Positions 1 through 6,974 are shown, counted from the stretch's first letter. The stretch: DNA of 14,466 bases from JAAZNO01 sp012798275 (GCA_035347995.1 DAOPQD010000078.1:1-14466), one strand, 5' to 3'. Notes: generated by a model not told the origin, from the letters alone. A program made the numbers and translations.

Positions 1-35
1 TAATCAGTGGCTGAACAGTTACCCTGTGAGCCATA

Positions 36-93
36 ACCCGTGAGCAGCGACGGCGGCGGCTCACGGGTCGGCTGGGGATAGGAATCCCCAGCC
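36..93 (+). other. Two adjacent perfect stem-loops upstream of radC
   Basis: Positions 36-45 pair perfectly with 59-68 (10 bp, 13-nt loop), and 70-78 pair with 85-93 (9 bp, 6-nt loop). Neither is followed by a T run, so they do not look like intrinsic terminators. They lie just upstream of the repeated leader at 106-207. The GGCTCAC-like arm at 58-68 has a diverged counterpart beside the second leader copy (about 6915-6930, reverse strand), while the second hairpin has none there. They may be modules of the same dispersed repeat. Confidence 0.5.
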
Positions 94-105
94 TGACAGA
101 AACCA

Positions 106-207
106 ACCGCGCTGAAGCGCGCTGTTGAGGACGTAGCAGCCCCGGGGGCAAGGAATTTCTCATCTTATTCGTGAAATTCGTGTTCATTCGGGGCCATTTT
201 CGAAGGA
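106..207 (+). repeat. Dispersed leader repeat, copy A (upstream of radC)
   Basis: About 100 bp that recur, with only a handful of mismatches, as an inverted copy at 6802-6906. It begins with a small GC hairpin (ACCGCGCTGAAGCGCG), continues through GAGGACGTAGCAGCCCCGGG and a GGAATTTCTCATC stretch, contains three ATTCGTG/ATTCGGG heptamers starting at 167, 176 and 186, and ends at the Shine-Dalgarno site AAGGAG (203-208) of radC. Because both copies end at the ribosome-binding site of a gene, the repeat forms the 5' untranslated leader in both places. Its role is unknown: a shared regulatory leader or a mobile intergenic repeat are both possible. Confidence 0.85.
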
Positions 208-214
208 GCCGCAT

Positions 215-907
215 ATGCCTTACATCACCGTCAAGGAAATGCCAGAAGATGAACGCCCGCGGGAACGGCTGGCGCGTGTCGGGCCGCAAGCGCTCTCGTC
301 GGCGGAGTTGCTCGCCATCATCCTGCGCACGGGGGTGAAAGGCGAAAACGTTGTCACGATGGCGAGCCGGCTGCTGGCCAAATACGGCGGGCTGGCGGGT
401 CTCGCGCGCGCTGAGCTGGCCCAGCTGGGGCAGGAGCATGGGCTTGGTCCGGCAAAGGCTTCGCAGCTGCTCGCCGCGCTGGAGCTGGGACGTCGCCTCA
501 TGGCAGAATCGCCCGAAGAGCGCTTCCAGATTCGCGCGCCGCAGGACGCAGCCAATCTCCTCATCCCGCTCATCGGGCACCAGGAGCAGGAACATTTCGT
601 GGTGTTGTATCTGGATACCCGGAACCGCGTGATGGACCGCGAGGTGCTGTACAAGGGCAGCCTCAACACCTCGCTGGTGCGCATCGCGGAGGTGTTCCGC
701 GGCGCGATCCGGCGCAACTGCGCCGCCATCATCGTCGCGCACAACCATCCCAGCGGCGATCCCAGCCCGTCACCGGAGGATGTGGCGCTCACCCGGCGGC
801 TGGTCGAGGCGGGCAAACTCGTGGAAGTGGAAGTGCTCGATCACGTCGTCATAGGTCAAGGCCGCTTCGTGAGCCTGCGCGAGCGGGGATTGGGGTTCGA
901 GAGCTGA
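215..907 (+). CDS. radC: RadC family JAB/MPN-domain protein
   Basis: 230 aa, the usual length for RadC. Residues about 1-95 form the N-terminal helix-hairpin-helix-like region (PRERLARVGPQALSSAELLA), and residues about 105-228 the JAB/MPN metalloprotease-like domain with the signature HNHPSGDPSPSPED at 176-189. In that motif His176, His178 and Asp189, with Ser186, match the JAMM pattern HxHx(7)SxxD. The start is supported by AAGGAG at 203-208, six bases before ATG. Despite the name, a DNA-repair role for RadC is not established; the family is often linked to mobile elements and natural transformation, and its biochemical activity remains unclear. The gene stands alone: its stop codon is followed within two bases by a 7-bp tandem array. 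Family assignment is secure, function is not. Confidence 0.95.
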   Translation: MPYITVKEMPEDERPRERLARVGPQALSSAELLAIILRTGVKGENVVTMASRLLAKYGGLAGLARAELAQLGQEHGLGPAKASQLLAALELGRRLMAESPEERFQIRAPQDAANLLIPLIGHQEQEHFVVLYLDTRNRVMDREVLYKGSLNTSLVRIAEVFRGAIRRNCAAIIVAHNHPSGDPSPSPEDVALTRRLVEAGKLVEVEVLDHVVIGQGRFVSLRERGLGFES

Positions 908-908
908 G

Positions 909-1034
909 TGCTGGTTGCTGGATGCTGGTTGCTGGTTGCTGGATGCTGGTTGCTGGTTGCTCGTTGCTGGACGCTGGTTGCTGGTTGCTGATTGCTGGTT
1001 GCTCGTTGCTGGTTGCTGGTTGCTCGTTGCTCAT
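909..1034 (+). repeat. 7-bp minisatellite array 1, 18 units
   Basis: Eighteen consecutive 7-bp units of consensus TGCTGGT, starting at 909 and staying in exact 7-bp phase to 1034 with no insertion or deletion. Variation is confined mostly to the last base (T or A) and to units reading TGCTCGT. It begins two bases after the radC stop codon. Every reading frame is open through the array, which creates spurious low-complexity ORFs on both strands. Confidence 0.95.
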
Positions 1035-1061
1035 ACTGGACGCTCTTCGCCTGGCAAGATC

Positions 1062-1100
1062 CTCGCTTTGCCGCTTTCTCGCCCTTTCCACTTTTTCGCT
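1062..1100 (-). repeat. Degenerate 8-bp repeat array
   Basis: Read on the reverse strand this segment is a run of units GCGAAAAA, GTGGAAAG, GCGAGAAA, GCGGCAAA, with one extra base in the middle. They resemble the GCGAAAAG/GCGATAAA units at 8063-8102, so two copies of the same short-repeat family occur in the window. The array abuts the -35 box of the T-box promoter. Confidence 0.6.
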
Positions 1101-1127
1101 TGACTTCCCGGTCGCTTATGGTTTAAT
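1100..1127 (+). promoter_or_regulatory. Promoter of the ileS T-box leader
   Basis: TTGACT at 1100-1105, a 16-bp spacer, and TTTAAT at 1122-1127 give five of six consensus matches in each box. Transcription would start near 1134, about ten bases before the base of T-box stem I. Inferred from sequence only. Confidence 0.7.
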
Positions 1128-1143
1128 GATGTGCACTGGCGTT

Positions 1144-1487
1144 GATGGAGACGAGTAAGCGTGGGGAACCACCTCAGCGAGTCCGGGAGGGTGTGAGCCG
1201 GACACGGGAACCGCGCTGAAAATCACTCCGGAGCTGTTCGCCGAAAGAGGCGGGGACCCGGTAAAGGGTTATGAGTCATGGGGGGACGAGAAGTAGAAAC
1301 CCGTCACCCATCTCCCATCCCCACCTCAAGTAGACCGAATCGGATGCCCTCCGTTATCGGGGCCGCCCATCGCTTTGGAGCTGCCGCTGCAAGGCTGTGA
1401 GGCTGAGAGGATCCGCGAGCGCGGGTCAATCAGGGTGGTACCGCGAGAGCCGACGCTCCCGTCCCTGTGGGGATGAGAGCGTTTTTG
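1144..1487 (+). promoter_or_regulatory. T-box riboswitch, isoleucine specifier (ATC)
   Basis: A complete T-box leader. The base of stem I pairs GGAG 1147-1150 with CTCC 1226-1229; above it AGCG 1158-1161 pairs with CGCT 1214-1217. Between them lies the specifier loop: ACGAGTA (1151-1157, with the AGTA S-turn) opposite GAAAATCA (1218-1225). The specifier codon is ATC at 1222-1224, isoleucine, followed by the usual purine. A CCGTTATC block lies at about 1352-1359, as is common in T-box leaders. The T-box proper, AGGGTGGTACCGCG, is at 1432-1445; its TGGT would pair with the ACCA end of tRNA-Ile (discriminator A), and ACCGCG can pair with CGCGGGT at 1420-1426 to make the antiterminator. The competing terminator is at 1453-1486. 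The specifier identity matches the next forward gene, ileS, although that gene begins about 640 bp downstream. Confidence 0.95.
1453..1486 (+). terminator. T-box intrinsic terminator
   Basis: ACGCTC 1453-1458 pairs with GAGCGT 1477-1482, and TCCC 1462-1465 with GGGA 1470-1473 around a TGTG loop, followed by a T run from 1482 (interrupted by one G, then more T). It begins eight bases after the T-box sequence, so it would be exclusive with the antiterminator. Confidence 0.85.
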
Positions 1488-1496
1488 TTTTCTGGA

Positions 1497-1671
1497 TGCT
1501 GGGTGCTGGATGCTGGTTGCTGGATGCTGGTTGCTGGATGCTGGGTGCTGGTTGCTGGATGCTGGTTGCTGGGTGCTCGGTGCTGGATGCTGGGTGCTCG
1601 TTGCTGGATGCTGGATGCTCGTTGCTGGGTGCTGGGTGATGGGTGCTCGTTGCTGGTTGCTGGATGCTGGG
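1497..1671 (+). repeat. 7-bp minisatellite array 2, 25 units
   Basis: Twenty-five units of consensus TGCTGGN (N = T, A or G; some TGCTCGT and one TGATGGG) in unbroken 7-bp phase from 1497 to 1671. It starts within about ten bases of the end of the T-box terminator T run. With array 1 (909-1034) it brackets the promoter and T-box. It lies inside the transcript that would read through to ileS. Confidence 0.95.
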
Positions 1672-1699
1672 CCGGCGATGAGCAATAAGTAACAAGCAC

Positions 1700-1909
1700 T
1701 TAACAGCTGCTGAACACTTCGTCGAAAAAACGTTCTTGATCAAGCGATTCTTGCCATTCGCGGTGACGCTCCACTGCATCCCGACGGCGTTCACGAGGCA
1801 GATTGAGGAAGCGTGCAGTTTCGACAGGGCCTGGCGCTTGTAACAGCGCCGCCACAGCGCGGCGAATGAGCTCGTCTTCCTGCAAATAATGATGTTTTTT
1901 GGCGATCAT
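1700..1909 (-). CDS. Small conserved-looking hypothetical protein, antisense to the ileS leader
   Basis: 69 aa, soluble and charged, no signal peptide or membrane segment. It contains a GPVETARFL segment (residues about 27-35) and a C-terminal ERHREWQESLDQERFFDEVF stretch rich in charged and aromatic residues. From memory, small proteins with a G-x-V-x-x-x-R-F-L core are common in Chloroflexota and Cyanobacteria, sometimes beside toxin genes, but I cannot verify membership here. Codon choice looks protein-like, unlike the repeat-derived frames next to it. No clear Shine-Dalgarno site precedes the ATG and no partner toxin lies nearby. The gene is convergent to the T-box and would be transcribed against the ileS leader RNA. 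Function unknown. Confidence 0.55.
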   Translation of the reverse strand: MIAKKHHYLQEDELIRRAVAALLQAPGPVETARFLNLPRERRRDAVERHREWQESLDQERFFDEVFSSC

Positions 1910-2131
1910 CAGGATCTAATTCTAACCGCAGAGCACAAAAACGCAGAGAAAGTCAGGTTCCATCATCTTGAAAGCGTCTTAGCAGGGCAAAGCGCGCTTT
2001 CAGGTCAGCTCTCAACCATCAAGATAGAGACTTTGCATTCCCGACGCCTTCTATTGAAATTAGAGCACAAAAAGTTACGCCGTGCGCATTCCGCAATATT
2101 CACAAAATCATCCCAAACGGAGGATACAGGC
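1910..2131 (+). other. ileS-proximal leader, no gene seen
   Basis: No convincing gene and no strong promoter. A segment at about 1922-1950 (ACCGCAGAG...ACGCAGAGAAAG) resembles degenerate CGCAGAG-type dispersed repeats. The stretch is clearly AT-richer than the flanking genes. The ileS ribosome-binding site closes it (GGAGGA 2119-2124). A weak promoter (for example TTGAAA at 2054) cannot be excluded but has no good -10 partner. Confidence 0.5.
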
Positions 2132-5100
2132 ATGGGATTCAAGCCAGTCGGCACGCAGGTGGATTTTATCGCGCAGGAACACGAGGTGTTGGATTTTTGG
2201 CGGCGCGTGGAGGCGTTCAGCACGCTGCGCGCGCTGCGCGCCGGTGGACCGCACTGGTCGTTCATTGATGGGCCGATCACGGCGAACAATCCGATGGGCG
2301 TGCATCACGCCTGGGGCCGCTCCTACAAGGATCTCTGGCAACGCTTCTGGGCGATGCGCGGCTATGAGGAACGTTATCAGAACGGCTTTGACTGCCAGGG
2401 CCTCTGGGTGGAAGTCGAGGTCGAGAAAGAGAAGGGCTTCAAGTCCAAAAAGGACATCGAGCAGTACGGCCTCGCCAGTTTTGTGATTGACTGTAAGGCC
2501 CGCGTGCTGCGTCAGGCTGCCCGGCAGACCGAGCAATCCATCCGCCTGGGGTACTGGATGGATTGGAACGACCCCGCCATTTTGCGCGAGCTCGCCGACA
2601 AGCTGCAGGAAAATCCTCAGCAAGAGGTGACGTACCCCGGCCCCGCTGGCCCGGTCACCGATACAGTGGAGCAAGTGGTAGGCCGGCTCGGTATGCCGGA
2701 AATCGGCGGTTCGTATTTCACGTTCGCCACGGAGAACAACACCACCATCTGGACCTTCCTCAAAAAGGTGTGGGAGAAGGGCTGGCTCTACAAGGGCACG
2801 GATGTGATGCCGTGGTGCTCGCGCTGCGCTACCGCCATCAGCCAACACGAGATTGTGACCGACGGCTACCAGGAACTCACGCACGACACCTGCATCGTCC
2901 GCCTGCCCCTGCGGGGACGCGAGCAGGAAGCTCTGCTGGTATGGACGACGACGCCGTGGACGCTGACGAGCAACGTCGCGGCAGCGGTAGGCCCCACGCT
3001 CACCTACGTCAAGGTCAAATCCGAGCGCGACGGCTGGACCTACTATCTGGCGGAGGGAACGCTGCAGGCCGTGATGCAGGGGGGGTACGAGGTGCTGGCG
3101 CGCCTCAAAGGCGAGGAGCTGCTGGGCTGGAAATACGAGGGTCCCTTCGACGAGCTGCCGGCGATGGTCGCCATGGGCGTCCCCGCCGCGCATCGGATCA
3201 TCCCCTGGGACGCTGTTGGCGAGGAAGAAGGCACGGGCATTGTCCACATTGCGCCCGGCTGCGGCGCGGAGGACTTCCAGCTGGGCAAGGCCTTCGGCCT
3301 GCCCGCGCCCGCGCCCCTCACGGAGGAAGGCATTTTTGTGGACGGTTTCGGCTGGCTGACCGGGCGCGACGTGCACGAGGTAGCGCATCCCATCTTCCGC
3401 AATTTGGAGGAGAAAGGGCGCTTGTATCGCCATGACCTCTACACACACCGCTATCCGCTCTGCTGGCGCTGCGGCACCCCGCTGGTCTTCCGCCTGGTGG
3501 ATGAGTGGTTCATCAGCATGGGCCCGCTTTACGACAAACCGCGCGAGGAACTGACGCCGGAGGAAAAGGCGGCCAGCCTGCGCTATCAGATCATGGACGT
3601 GGCGGATCAGATCACGTGGATTCCCGACTTCGGCCACGAGCGCGAGCTGGACTGGCTGCGCAACATGCACGACTGGATGATCTCGAAGAAGCGCTACTGG
3701 GGATTGGCGCTGCCGATCTGGGTCTGCGATAATCCTGCCTGCGCCCATTTCGAGGTCATCGGCGATGAGGAGGAATTGCGCGCGCGCGCCATCGCCGGTT
3801 GGGAAACATTCGAGGGCCACACGCCCCATCGCCCATACATTGACGCGGTCAAGCTGGCCTGCCCTCACTGCGGCGGGCCGATGACGCGCATCAAGGACGT
3901 GGGCAATCCCTGGCTGGACGCGGGCAGCGTGGCCTATTCCACCGTGCGCTATCGCACGGATCGGGAGTACTGGAAGCAGTGGGTTCCCGCCGATTGGATC
4001 AGCGAGTCCTTCCCCGGACAGTTCCGCAACTGGTTCTACAGCCTCATCACCATGAGCACGGTCTTCGAACAAATTCCTCCCACGAAGATCGTGCACGGTT
4101 ACTCCACCCTGTGGGCCGAGGATGGCCGCCCGATGCACAAATCGTGGGGCAATGCTATCTGGTTCGACGACGCCGCCGAGCAGATGGGGGTGGACACCAT
4201 GCGCTGGATGTACCTGAACCAGAAACTGGATCAGAATATGCTCTTCGGCTACACCGGCGCGGATGAAGTCCGCCGTCGCTTCCTCATTCCGCTGTGGAAT
4301 GTGTACGCTTTCTTTGTGAATTACGCCCGAATTGATGGCTGGACGCCTCCAGCCGAGTTGCTCGACAATCCCAGCCGGTTGGAGGAAGGCGCCCCCAACC
4401 TGTGGGCGCCATGGACCGCAGCCGCCGCGCCGACCGTGCTCGACAAATGGCTCATCGCCCGGCTGCGCGAGACGGTGCTCACGCTCACCGCCGGCTACGA
4501 GAGCTACATCCCTCTCAACATCGCCCAGCCCGCCGAGGCCTTCCTCGATGACCTGAGCAACTGGTACGTGCGGCGCAGCCGGCGTCGCTTCTGGAGCAAG
4601 GGGGGCGTCAGCGCCGAGACGGACGCCGACAAGCAAGCCGCTTACGAGACCCTCTACACGGCCCTGGTCGTCTTTGCCAAGCTGCTCGCGCCCGTGTTGC
4701 CCTTCATCACCGAGACGATGTACCAGAATCTCGTGCGCGGGGTGGACCCGACGGCACCAGAAAGCCTCCATCACTGCCTGTGGCCTACGGCGGAGCCGCT
4801 GATCGGAACCGAACAGGCACTGGTGGAAGCGATGACGGCAGTGCGACAGGCGGCGACCCTGGGACACTCGGTCCGCGCGACGGCGAATCTCAAGGTGCGG
4901 CAGCCGCTGGCCCGCGCGCTCATCGCCGCCGACCCCCGCCGGCGCGAGGTACTCGGCCAGCTGCTCGATCTGCTCGCCGACGAGCTCAACGTGAAGGAAG
5001 TTTCCTTCGTCAAAGAAGAGGGCGAGCTGGTGAACTATCAGCTGCTGCCGGCGAACAAGGTGCTCGGCCCCAAATTTGGGCAGCGCTTCCCGCTGGTGCG

Positions 5101-5566
5101 CAAGGCGCTCAAGGCGCTGCACCCGGGCCGCACCGTCGCGCAATTGCACGCCGGGGAGACGCTGGCGCTCGCCCTGGAAGACGGCAGCACGGTCGAGATC
5201 CATCCCGACGAGGTGTTAGTGCAGACGCAGGCGCGCGAGGGCTTCGGGGTCGCGGGAGATGCCGGGCTGGTCGTGGCGCTGGACACGGCCATCACGCCGG
5301 AGCTGGCCCAGGAGGGGCTGGCGCGGGAAGTCATCCGCCGCGTGCAAGACCTGCGCAAACAGGCGGATTACGAGCTCACCGATCGGATTGTGGTAGAGTA
5401 TGACGCCGGGGACAACCTGGCAAAGGCGATCGCCGCCTTCCGCGAGATGATCGCCACCGAGGTGCTCGCCGATGCGCTGAAAGCGACCGACACGCCGACA
5501 GGCGATAGGACGCTGGAGGATCACGTCGAAGGCGAGCGGTTGGTCATCGCCGTGCGGCGCCGTTGA
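2132..5566 (+). CDS. ileS: Isoleucine--tRNA ligase
   Basis: Cytoplasmic class I synthetase that charges tRNA-Ile and edits misactivated valine. The ATG at 2132 follows GGAGGA (2119-2124) by seven bases and gives 1144 aa, long for IleRS but within range for the larger types. The frame is open back to 1889, but that extension lacks family character. Residues 54-62 (PMGVHHAWG) are the HIGH-motif region. WTTTPWTL at 271-278 marks the CP1 editing domain. CxxC pairs occur at 229/232 and 444/447, and a further four-Cys set at 532/537/577/580 suggests a zinc ribbon. The KMSKS position reads MHKSWGN (668-674), a divergent signature. The C-terminal third is an anticodon-binding domain. Upstream lies an ATC-specifier T-box, which supports isoleucine specificity. 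A hairpin terminator follows at 5601-5632. Confidence 0.95.
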   Translation: MGFKPVGTQVDFIAQEHEVLDFWRRVEAFSTLRALRAGGPHWSFIDGPITANNPMGVHHAWGRSYKDLWQRFWAMRGYEERYQNGFDCQGLWVEVEVEKEKGFKSKKDIEQYGLASFVIDCKARVLRQAARQTEQSIRLGYWMDWNDPAILRELADKLQENPQQEVTYPGPAGPVTDTVEQVVGRLGMPEIGGSYFTFATENNTTIWTFLKKVWEKGWLYKGTDVMPWCSRCATAISQHEIVTDGYQELTHDTCIVRLPLRGREQEALLVWTTTPWTLTSNVAAAVGPTLTYVKVKSERDGWTYYLAEGTLQAVMQGGYEVLARLKGEELLGWKYEGPFDELPAMVAMGVPAAHRIIPWDAVGEEEGTGIVHIAPGCGAEDFQLGKAFGLPAPAPLTEEGIFVDGFGWLTGRDVHEVAHPIFRNLEEKGRLYRHDLYTHRYPLCWRCGTPLVFRLVDEWFISMGPLYDKPREELTPEEKAASLRYQIMDVADQITWIPDFGHERELDWLRNMHDWMISKKRYWGLALPIWVCDNPACAHFEVIGDEEELRARAIAGWETFEGHTPHRPYIDAVKLACPHCGGPMTRIKDVGNPWLDAGSVAYSTVRYRTDREYWKQWVPADWISESFPGQFRNWFYSLITMSTVFEQIPPTKIVHGYSTLWAEDGRPMHKSWGNAIWFDDAAEQMGVDTMRWMYLNQKLDQNMLFGYTGADEVRRRFLIPLWNVYAFFVNYARIDGWTPPAELLDNPSRLEEGAPNLWAPWTAAAAPTVLDKWLIARLRETVLTLTAGYESYIPLNIAQPAEAFLDDLSNWYVRRSRRRFWSKGGVSAETDADKQAAYETLYTALVVFAKLLAPVLPFITETMYQNLVRGVDPTAPESLHHCLWPTAEPLIGTEQALVEAMTAVRQAATLGHSVRATANLKVRQPLARALIAADPRRREVLGQLLDLLADELNVKEVSFVKEEGELVNYQLLPANKVLGPKFGQRFPLVRKALKALHPGRTVAQLHAGETLALALEDGSTVEIHPDEVLVQTQAREGFGVAGDAGLVVALDTAITPELAQEGLAREVIRRVQDLRKQADYELTDRIVVEYDAGDNLAKAIAAFREMIATEVLADALKATDTPTGDRTLEDHVEGERLVIAVRRR

Positions 5567-5600
5567 TTTCCCAGGCTCAGGCGCGGAGAAGGTGCGCATG

Positions 5601-5632
5601 ATCCAGCCGGCTCAATGAGGAGCCGGCTGGAT
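5601..5632 (+). terminator. Terminator hairpin between convergent ileS and secreted-protein gene
   Basis: ATCCAGCCGGCTC at 5601-5613 pairs perfectly with GAGCCGGCTGGAT at 5620-5632, 13 bp around a 6-nt loop, followed by TTGTG. The T run is poor, but the stem is strong and it sits between two converging genes, so it may serve both. Confidence 0.65.
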
Positions 5633-5671
5633 TTGTGCAAGCGCCGGCGATAAAGGGCGAATTTCCTCTGG

Positions 5672-6796
5672 TTATGGCGCGACGATCAAGGCGGCGTCGT
5701 CCCAGTAGGCGTCGTTGTGCTTGAGGGGCCATTTGGCCTGCCCGAAGACGAAGACGGTGATCGCGCCGTCCGCGCCGACGGTCGCCTCCACCGGGCCGAC
5801 GCGATCGTAGACGTCACGATACCAGGCGTCCTCGCTCCACACGATGTTGGGCGACCAGGGGTCAAGCCCGCCGGTAGGGTCAATCCCCACTCTGAACAAT
5901 AGCGAATAAGGGTCCTCGCAAGAGTATGCCGGCGGGGGATCGTCGTTGCAGGTCCAGGCATGGGCGTAGATGGAGAACCCGGCGCGGGCGCCGGGCGGCA
6001 AATTGGCCACCCGCTGGTACAATCCGCCCTGGTATTTGCCCCAGCGATACATCGTGAAAGCGCGATTGCCCGTGTGAATCCGCGCCGGCGGCCCTTGATA
6101 GACGGGATTGTCCAGCCAGTCAATCAACCGGACGACTTCAGGCACCCCAAACTCCTGAGACGTATCCATGCTCCACCAGGCGATCCAGTCCTGCGGCACC
6201 GGCATCTCGGGCCGCTCACCGTAATGCGTCTGCCACCAGTGCCCGGCCTCAAAGCCGGGATTCAGCAGCGCGTCGGTGATGGGAAGGAAGGTGGGATTCG
6301 CGTCCTCGGCCCGGTTGTTGGCAGCGTTGGGGTCATAGGCGCCGCTGGGAGTGACAACGACGCCGGCGCGCAAAATCCCCGTGGCCGTCGGGGCCACAGT
6401 CGCTGCGATGGTCAGCGTCACCCGACTGCCGGCGGTGAGCGTGACGCCCTCCCACGTCCCCGTCTCCGGGTTGAAGAGGCCGCGGCTCGGCGCGAAGACC
6501 GGGTTCAGCGCCGCCTGGGGCAGCGTGTGGGTGAGCGTGAGCGCGGGGGACGTCTCGGGGCCGGCATTGAAAAGGGTCACCGTGTAGGTGATGGGCGCCC
6601 ACGCTACGTAGGGGCGCGGCACGCTGACGATGTCCGCCGTCAGGTCGGCGGCCGGGAGCGGTTTGAGCACGATTGGCAAGTACATGAAGTGGTCGAAAAC
6701 GATCTCCCCGGCGGCAGCGAAGCGCGGTCCACTGCCGGCCAGGATCATCCCCAGGAAAAGCACCCATCCCAGCGCTTTGAAGCTTCGGCGTCGCAT
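5672..6796 (-). CDS. Secreted protein with DUF11-like domain and C-terminal beta-rich domain
   Basis: 374 aa from the ATG at 6796, chosen because AGGAGG (6802-6807, reverse strand) lies five bases upstream; an ATG 33 bases further out lies inside the repeat and has no such site. Residues 1-29 form a Sec signal peptide (MRRR, hydrophobic WVLFLGMILAG, FAAAG). YLPIVLKP at 39-46 resembles a motif frequent in exported Chloroflexota proteins. Residues about 50-150 look like a DUF11/CARDB-type beta-sandwich (ADIVSVPRPYVAWAPITYTV, with an NAGPE core). From about 190 on, NPGFEAGHW begins a Trp/Tyr-rich domain reminiscent of carbohydrate-binding jelly rolls and ending in YWDDAALIV. No catalytic motif is recognisable. 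Likely extracellular, function unknown. It is monocistronic, with its own promoter at 6946-6974. Confidence 0.85.
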   Translation of the reverse strand: MRRRSFKALGWVLFLGMILAGSGPRFAAAGEIVFDHFMYLPIVLKPLPAADLTADIVSVPRPYVAWAPITYTVTLFNAGPETSPALTLTHTLPQAALNPVFAPSRGLFNPETGTWEGVTLTAGSRVTLTIAATVAPTATGILRAGVVVTPSGAYDPNAANNRAEDANPTFLPITDALLNPGFEAGHWWQTHYGERPEMPVPQDWIAWWSMDTSQEFGVPEVVRLIDWLDNPVYQGPPARIHTGNRAFTMYRWGKYQGGLYQRVANLPPGARAGFSIYAHAWTCNDDPPPAYSCEDPYSLLFRVGIDPTGGLDPWSPNIVWSEDAWYRDVYDRVGPVEATVGADGAITVFVFGQAKWPLKHNDAYWDDAALIVAP

Positions 6797-6801
6797 GTTT
6801 A

Positions 6802-6906
6802 CCTCCTGCGAAAATGGCCCCGAATGCACACGAATTTCACGAATCAGATGAGAAATTCCTGGCCCCCGGGGCTGCTACGTCCTCAAACACCGCGTTTCAG
6901 CGCGGT
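6802..6906 (-). repeat. Dispersed leader repeat, copy B (upstream of secreted-protein gene)
   Basis: Inverted copy of 106-207. Read on the reverse strand it starts with the perfect hairpin CACCGCG-CTGAAA-CGCGGTG (6894-6907 region), continues GAGGACGTAGCAGCCCCGGG, GGAATTTCTCATC and the three ATTCG heptamers, and ends in CAGGAGG, the Shine-Dalgarno site of the secreted-protein gene. Differences from copy A are scattered substitutions plus one or two single-base indels. Confidence 0.85.
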
Positions 6907-6945
6907 GGGCTCGTGTCGAACCGGTGAGCCGTTACAACCACTTCT

Positions 6946-6974
6946 ATTATAAAGACTCCGCGATTCAAAAGCAA
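6946..6974 (-). promoter_or_regulatory. Candidate promoter of the secreted-protein gene
   Basis: On the reverse strand TATAAT lies at 6951-6946, with TTGCTT at 6974-6969 and a 17-bp spacer. The -10 is perfect, the -35 matches only TTG. Transcription would start near 6939 and give a leader of about 140 nt made largely of repeat copy B. Confidence 0.5.

Noticed and set aside
849..1158. Several overlapping open frames on both strands reading Cys-Trp-Leu-Leu or Gln-Gln-Pro-Ala repeats
   Set aside because: They are the six-frame translation of the 7-bp array; 21 bp make seven codons, so every frame stays open without selection.
909..1671. Possible CRISPR array
   Set aside because: Units are 7 bp, contiguous and without spacers; no cas genes nearby.
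1326..1794. Low-complexity open frames over the second array
   Set aside because: Same cause; they also run through the T-box terminator and antiterminator.
1889..2131. N-terminal extension of ileS to the ATG at 1889
   Set aside because: The added 81 residues have no IleRS character, overlap the reverse-strand gene start, and the ATG at 2132 has a near-perfect ribosome site.
2108..5203. Very long (about 1031-codon) reverse-strand open frame opposite ileS
   Set aside because: Shadow of a high-GC gene; no recognisable domain and no ribosome site.
106..6906. Inverted repeats at 106-207 and 6802-6906 as ends of a transposon
   Set aside because: No transposase between them and the copies end at ribosome sites, with no sign of target duplications; ordinary genes (radC, ileS) lie inside.
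5960..6952. Forward open frame opposite the secreted-protein gene
   Set aside because: Arg/Gly-rich shadow that also crosses the repeat leader.
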